NCBI GenBank assembly: GCA_025642065.1
Contig: JAODUP010000113.1
Span: 238,501-302,500 of the forward strand
Origin: Paralvinella palmiformis
Lineage: Eukaryota > Annelida > Polychaeta > Terebellida > Alvinellidae
Length of the DNA stretch: 64,000 nt
Direction of reading: 5' to 3'
Position 1 is the stretch's first letter; each line of letters opens with the position of its first letter. Below the pieces are notes generated by a model that had not been told where the DNA came from, did no database searches, and saw only the letters and a program-made list of their open reading frames with translations. Of this stretch, positions 59,456-64,000 are shown piece by piece. The position numbers and the translations under genes were made by a program.

Positions 59456-60350
59456 GCAATAGACCCATTGCATGATGACGTCAAAAACCAAAACAAACCA
59501 GGTGCGCTTTGCATTGTGGGATTTATAGGGGGTCTGCTGAGCGATAACACCGTGATAATCCCGCCATTTTAACATTAAACGTCAATGTTCCGGATCTGTT
59601 ATAATCATGCCAAAAAATACCTCATACGTACCGTATTGTCATGCGACTAGTAAGCAATATAAACATTTAAGTTGACATGTGTTGGCCGCGGGATGAAACG
59701 CTGAGAAAGCGTTGGGTTGTTTTAATTCGAAATGACAATCTGCGAGTCAGATTTATAATTACAGTGTCAGTGTAAGGATCGACTGAAACAGTGAAAGGCG
59801 CAAATAAAGTGTAATTTACCAATATTATTATCCATCAGATCATAGATAATAATATTGGTAAATAAAGTGTAATTTACCATATTATTATATCCATAAATAA
59901 TAAATTAAATTTACCAATATACTGGACTCTATTCTTCTTCTTTTCATTAAATATAATTTTAGTGTGATTTACTATAAACATTACATTTTAACAGTCTTTG
60001 TTATGTGCAGTGAATATTATTGTACTGTGGTGTACAATGTTGAATACCACACTTTACTATCATTTATAAAGTAGCAATGACGGACGATTAGCATATAGTT
60101 ATAATCTGATTTTCAGTTTTGGAATACAATTTTTCAACAGTGCCGCCTTCGGTGATGAAGCAAAGTTAAACGGTACGCAGAAGTTAATTTTTGGCATGAT
60201 TATAACAGATCCGGAACATTGACGTTTAAGGTTAAAATGGCGGGATTATCACGGTATTATCGCTCAGCGGACCCTCCCTATAAATCCCACAATGCAAAGC
60301 GCGGCTGGTTTGTTTTGGTTTTTGACGTCATCATGCTTCAGGCTTATTCT
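59456..60350. mobile_element. Foldback MITE with about 165-bp terminal inverted repeats
   Basis: Left arm 59470-59634 and right arm 60170-60336 are inverted copies, about 90% identical by eye. Both begin GCATGATGACGTCAAAAACC and include GCATTGTGGGATTTATAGGG and CCGGATCTGTTATAATCATG. About 14 more bp on each side are weakly similar. The roughly 535-bp centre is AT-rich with no transposase frame, so this is non-autonomous. Target duplication is unsure: TCTAGTAT occurs at 59434-59441 and 60351-60358 but lies 14 bp too far out on the left. Confidence 0.88.
59816..59861. repeat. Perfect 17-bp hairpin inside the MITE
   Basis: TTACCAATATTATTATC (59816-59832) pairs with GATAATAATATTGGTAA (59845-59861) across a 12-base loop. 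AAATAAAGTGTAATTTACC also occurs twice as a direct repeat (59802 and 59860). Confidence 0.95.
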
Positions 60351-60672
60351 TCTAGTATTTCCTTCCTTTGCGAGGCGGCCATGCGAAAACAGGCATGTGA
60401 TTGACTCAAGTAGTAGTAGTAGATTCATCTGTGAGTATCACAATAATTTATATCTTTGCGTATGATAAACACATCTATTGTCAACAGTTTTCAGCTGCTT
60501 TGACCAGACATTTGAATACATATCTTCTTTTGTAACAATAGATTTATAAACTATTAGGTTACTTATATAAAATGCTGTACTGAGAAAACTTGATCAATTA
60601 ACAGAGTTTTATATTGACATGTTTAAATCAGATTTCACTTGAGTGACTATTGATGTGTACGCGTGTCTGTAC
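60351..60672. other. Unique DNA, nothing recognised
   Basis: Short AGT units near 60408-60423. Confidence 0.4.
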
Positions 60673-60853
60673 GGATGATTGATGTTTTACGGCCACTTTT
60701 CTGCACTTGAAAGGCTAAATAGACCGAGCGACCCCCAAAGATAATGAAGCCAAGTCAAAGATGAAACAGCCTTCAGATATGCTCACGCCGAGATTCGAAC
60801 ACGGGTGGTATTGATCTGTGGTCCAACACGCTACTGTTAGACCACGGAGGCTG
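60673..60853 (-). mobile_element. SINE-A copy 9, near full length
   Basis: Tail GATTGATGTTTTACGGCCAC, middle block AAGTCAAAGATGAAACAGCC, B box complement GAGATTCGAACACGG, head end TAGACCACGGAGGC. Confidence 0.95.
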
Positions 60854-61510
60854 CACGCGTGTACACATTTATTGTCTTATCTTACGGGATTTAGTAAGTT
60901 CATGTAGGATCGTGTACACTCATCATAACACGTGAACAAAACATGAGTGACATACAATTTATGTGGACTGAGTGTTTTGTTTTATCCGCGGCACTGGTCA
61001 TCCCGATGACACGCGAGCCATAAGATGATTATAAAACCTATCCGATGACCACAGATAATAATTGACAATAGACTTCGACCTTGAGTTATCATTGGCCTGT
61101 TGTTTTCTGACGTTTCCGTGTTGCATGAAGCAGAGTGAGTGATGGAGGGGGTTTTATTTGACCTCTTATCGTTCTATATTTATAATCGACTGTAGACAAT
61201 TAATACGACTGGCCATCATCTTGGTATCATCAAACCTGAATTATGTTTATCACATTATCAATTATGATATAAGTATATCCAATATTTTGATTCTGGATCG
61301 TATCGGTATATTTATATATCCAGATCTTTCTAACTTGATTCGGCACAGCATATTGGTGCCAACAACAACTGACGGGTACGGTTTGGTAAAGGAATGGATC
61401 CAGACAGTCAAGACCTTCATAAATCCCACAACAGCTACCGTCTTACCCTATCTCCGACTTTATCATATTAAAGCGTTTGACACTAACGACTCAGCTCTGA
61501 CTTCCAGTAA
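60854..61510. other. Unique DNA, nothing recognised
   Basis: The 61158-61577 frame (139 aa) shows no domain and ends in the LINE tail, so I do not call it a gene. Confidence 0.4.
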
Positions 61511-61512
61511 AC

Positions 61513-61549
<37 letters not shown>

Positions 61550-62440
61550 GGTATATTTAATAAAGCGCCCTTACTAACAGGAGCCATTCAAAGGCGCTGT
61601 ACAAATAATATGTAATATAATAATACCCCAAATAATGTCTGTAAAAACCCTGTAATGATTTAAATGATAATAATTATTTATCTGTGAAAGCGACCTTAAA
61701 TAGGTGTGTTTTTAGAAGAGACTTAAAATTTCCAAGAGATTACGCATTTCTAATATTTGCCGGCAACTTATTCCACAAAGTGGGGCTGCAACACTAATCG
61801 CACAATCACCATATGACTGGAGCCGAGACACTGGCACCTGCAATAGTATATGACTGGCTGACCTGAGTTTTCGGGATGACTTTCTAATGGACACCAGTTC
61901 ACACAGGTATTCTGGTGCCGTATCATTAATAGATTTATCAGTTATTAACAGAATCTTTAAATGAATACGCTGTCTAACAGGTAGCCAATGTAGTTTTTGA
62001 AGAATTGGGGTGATATGATCATATGTTCTAGTATTTGTTACAATGTGAGCTGCACTATTCTGAATTCGCCGAAGGCGATTCATGTTATAATCAGATATGC
62101 CATATAACAGGGAGTTACAATAGTCTATACGAGATGTAACAAATGCATGAACTACAGTTACAAGTGATTCTTGTGTCAAGAATACTTTTAAACAGTGGAT
62201 GTTCTTAAGATGGTAGTAGGCAGCTCAGCATACTGATGTGACATGTTCATGCATGTTAATACATTGGTCAAAAATAACCCCCTAGATTTTTTACTGACCC
62301 ATTAGGGGTAATCGAAGAGGCACCCATCTGTAATGCTGATGTCTTTAGGGATTTAACACAATGTGGTGATGCCAAATATAAAATATTTGTTTTATTATCA
62401 TTTAGTTTTAGAAGATTTTGAGTCATCCAAACCCGAACAT
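61511..62440 (-). mobile_element. L2/CR1-type LINE copy 2, 5'-truncated with intact tail
   Basis: Same family as 38-41 kb. Minus-strand sequence from about 62425 matches copy 1 from 40472, including a 35-bp identical stretch around GCTGCCTACTACCATCTTAA. It keeps SRIDYCNSLLYGISDY (about 62090-62140), which copy 1 lost. A frame of 155 aa (62179-61712) carries HITPILQKLHWLPVRQRI and ends with a one-base loss after SVAAP. The tail has TTGTACAGCGCCTTTGAATG, then AAGGGCGCTTTATTAAATAT and about 11 TTA/ATT units (plus 61515-61548). Confidence 0.93.
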
Positions 62441-63267
62441 AACACTTGGATTATCCGACTGTTCTCTCAATAAGGCAAAAAATGTGGAAGGATATCAGCA
62501 GCAAATGGAACTACTTAATCGTTTGCTGACAGAAGATGGTATCTTCTTCTGGCAAATAATTGCAGATTATCTTCTTTTATGGCATAACAATGAATTAAGT
62601 CGCATTAACAATTGAAACCCTTAAACAAGGACATACTCGTGAGAGCATATTCGTGTTAGTGTGCATGAGATATTGAATAAGACCGTAAATAATCCTCAGA
62701 TATGGTGTCCCGACAGAAGCAGTCATTGTTTGTATTAAATCCATTTATCCTCGACACAACATTAAGGATTTCGGTGATCCTGAGAATCGTGTAATGTACA
62801 AAAACTAACGGGGTGGATTAAGTGCAGATCTTCTCCAAAACATGTTATCACTATAAAATGATATCCTCGGTGTGGCAGTAAAGTTTACACGTTTTGAAAA
62901 CAGGTTTGTGAAAGCTACATAAACGAATCGTGTAAGAACATTCATTCGACCTATATACTCAAATGTGCCCTCAAAACAACAGTATACTAATGCTACTATG
63001 TGCAAAGATTTTGAAGAAAGATGTATATTTCTACCGTATTTGAGAAAAAGAAATATTGCTTCTAATCAAAATAATTATATTAATTTCATATTCCACTCGC
63101 CCTTTAAGTCTGATTTTAGACGGGTTTCTGAGTACCATATTCCAAAATATTATAAAAAGTACAATAATTAGAAAGACACCATAATATTTAAAGATGAGCA
63201 TTTCTTCTAGTTTTAAATATTAACCATACTATGATTACAAGAATTTTGCACACCCACTATCAAGGAT
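62441..63267. other. Unique DNA, nothing recognised
   Basis: Frames at 62418-62615, 62805-63005 and 62965-63171 have no recognisable domain. Confidence 0.4.
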
Positions 63268-63432
63268 GGGAGGGCTCCGATGGCTTTGTGATTAAAGCAT
63301 TCCACAACAAATCTGCAGGTTGCGGGTTCAGGTACGACTGATATATGTGTTTGGGGGATGTTTTCCCAATCAGCCCCCGCTCGGCCATACACCCTGATGT
63401 GACGAGCCCCGAGCTGAAACAAACCAATCAAC
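63268..63432 (+). mobile_element. tRNA-derived SINE family B, copy at 63.3 kb
   Basis: Head GGGCTCCGATGGCTTTGTGA, B box CGGGTTCAGGTACG, body TATGTGTTTGGGGGATGTTT and TTCCCAATCAGCC, end AACAAACCAATCAACTA. Same layout as the copy at 42.3 kb. Confidence 0.82.
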
Positions 63433-64000
63433 TACCGAAGATGAATTTTTCAAATTTCCAAAAATAGAATATTGTGTTCTTAGATTGTGATAAGAATCGA
63501 ATATTCATTAAGCTTCTAGCTAGAGATCAATACTGTCTCGCACGTTTCTTCAAAGTCCCATATAAATATATTATTTTCTTAACATAATGATGCAACCAGG
63601 GAACTAAATTACCATATTACTTCCGTTGAGATTGTGGAATGGGGAATATGAATTTTGTTTCATTTATTGATCATAAAAAAATTATTCAAACTGCGTCACA
63701 TTTGCTTCCATTTGGGTTATTAATAAGGATATTGTTTAATTTATGATTAACTCTGTTTCTCCATAATGCCACGGCTAGCTTTTTATAAACATGAATAAAA
63801 TTTAGCTAACATCAAAACACAACTATCGGCTGAAACGCGAGTAAATCTACTTGACTAAATAAGCCTAAGACGAATGTCACTGAAGCTCAACATTACCAGC
63901 TGCCCGTTACTCTAAAGAAGTTTATTTTCCGAGAATTTTAAATTGTTGCTTCGCGTCCGTTTATCTCCTCGTGATTGGCCAATTGAACCAAGAGATAGGC
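63433..64000. other. Unique AT-rich DNA
   Basis: Nothing recognised to the window end. Confidence 0.4.

Noticed and set aside
59434..60358. TCTAGTAT as an 8-bp target duplication of the MITE
   Set aside because: It fits the right end, but on the left it lies about 14 bp outside the point where the arms stop matching; kept only as a possibility.
61158..61577. 139-aa frame as a gene
   Set aside because: No domain, and its Asn-rich end is the ATT/AAT tail of LINE copy 2 read on the other strand.

Overview
This window looks like non-coding sequence from a eukaryotic, probably lophotrochozoan (most likely molluscan) genome. The evidence is indirect: AT-rich unique DNA, very dense di-, tri- and tetranucleotide arrays ((AT)n, (CT)n, (GT)n, (AGT)n, (TGAG)n), several tRNA-derived SINE families, fragments of L2/CR1-type LINEs, a foldback MITE, and no bacterial-style gene packing. 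I found no host exon, tRNA, rRNA or intact gene that I can support. Most long open frames are stop-free microsatellites or minisatellites, or pieces of retrotransposons.

Layout. 1-7.7 kb is unique DNA with a trinucleotide array (0.48-0.89 kb), a large compound CT/TA/GA/GT array (6.08-6.29 kb) and SINE fragments. 8.0-8.35 kb is a LINE 3' remnant. 10.7-11.3 kb holds two SINEs. 12.34-13.74 kb is a 47-bp minisatellite and 16.87-17.09 kb is eight exact 27-bp units. 18.4-19.1 kb is CpG-rich. 19.3-33.1 kb carries five copies of one SINE family (SINE-A), other SINEs, many microsatellites and a suspicious homopolymer-rich patch (20.04-21.11 kb). 34.69-35.35 kb is CpG-rich unique DNA that could be regulatory. 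37.98-41.0 kb is a multiply broken L2/CR1-type LINE. 41.8-42.5 kb holds two SINEs, followed by a 19-bp minisatellite at 42.8 kb. 45.28-46.29 kb is a 25-bp minisatellite that runs into a SINE head and seems to derive from its A-box region. 47.2-47.4 kb is (TGAG)n beside a SINE, 50.3-50.9 kb is (AGT)n, 53.9-54.17 kb is a SINE with an L2-type 3' tail, 55.76-56.19 kb is a 39-bp minisatellite, 59.46-60.35 kb is a MITE with long inverted termini, and 61.5-62.44 kb is a second LINE copy on the minus strand.

How the parts relate. The two LINE copies are one family: the first keeps the 5' and middle parts but lost its 3' end, the second keeps only the 3' part and tail. The 53.9-kb SINE ends in a sequence matching that LINE tail, so it was probably copied by this LINE lineage. 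SINE-A ends differently, in a conserved block followed by ATC units, so it should have another LINE partner that is not present here. Several satellites appear to have grown out of SINE parts. Calls rest on reading by eye; copy boundaries are approximate to about 10-20 bp.
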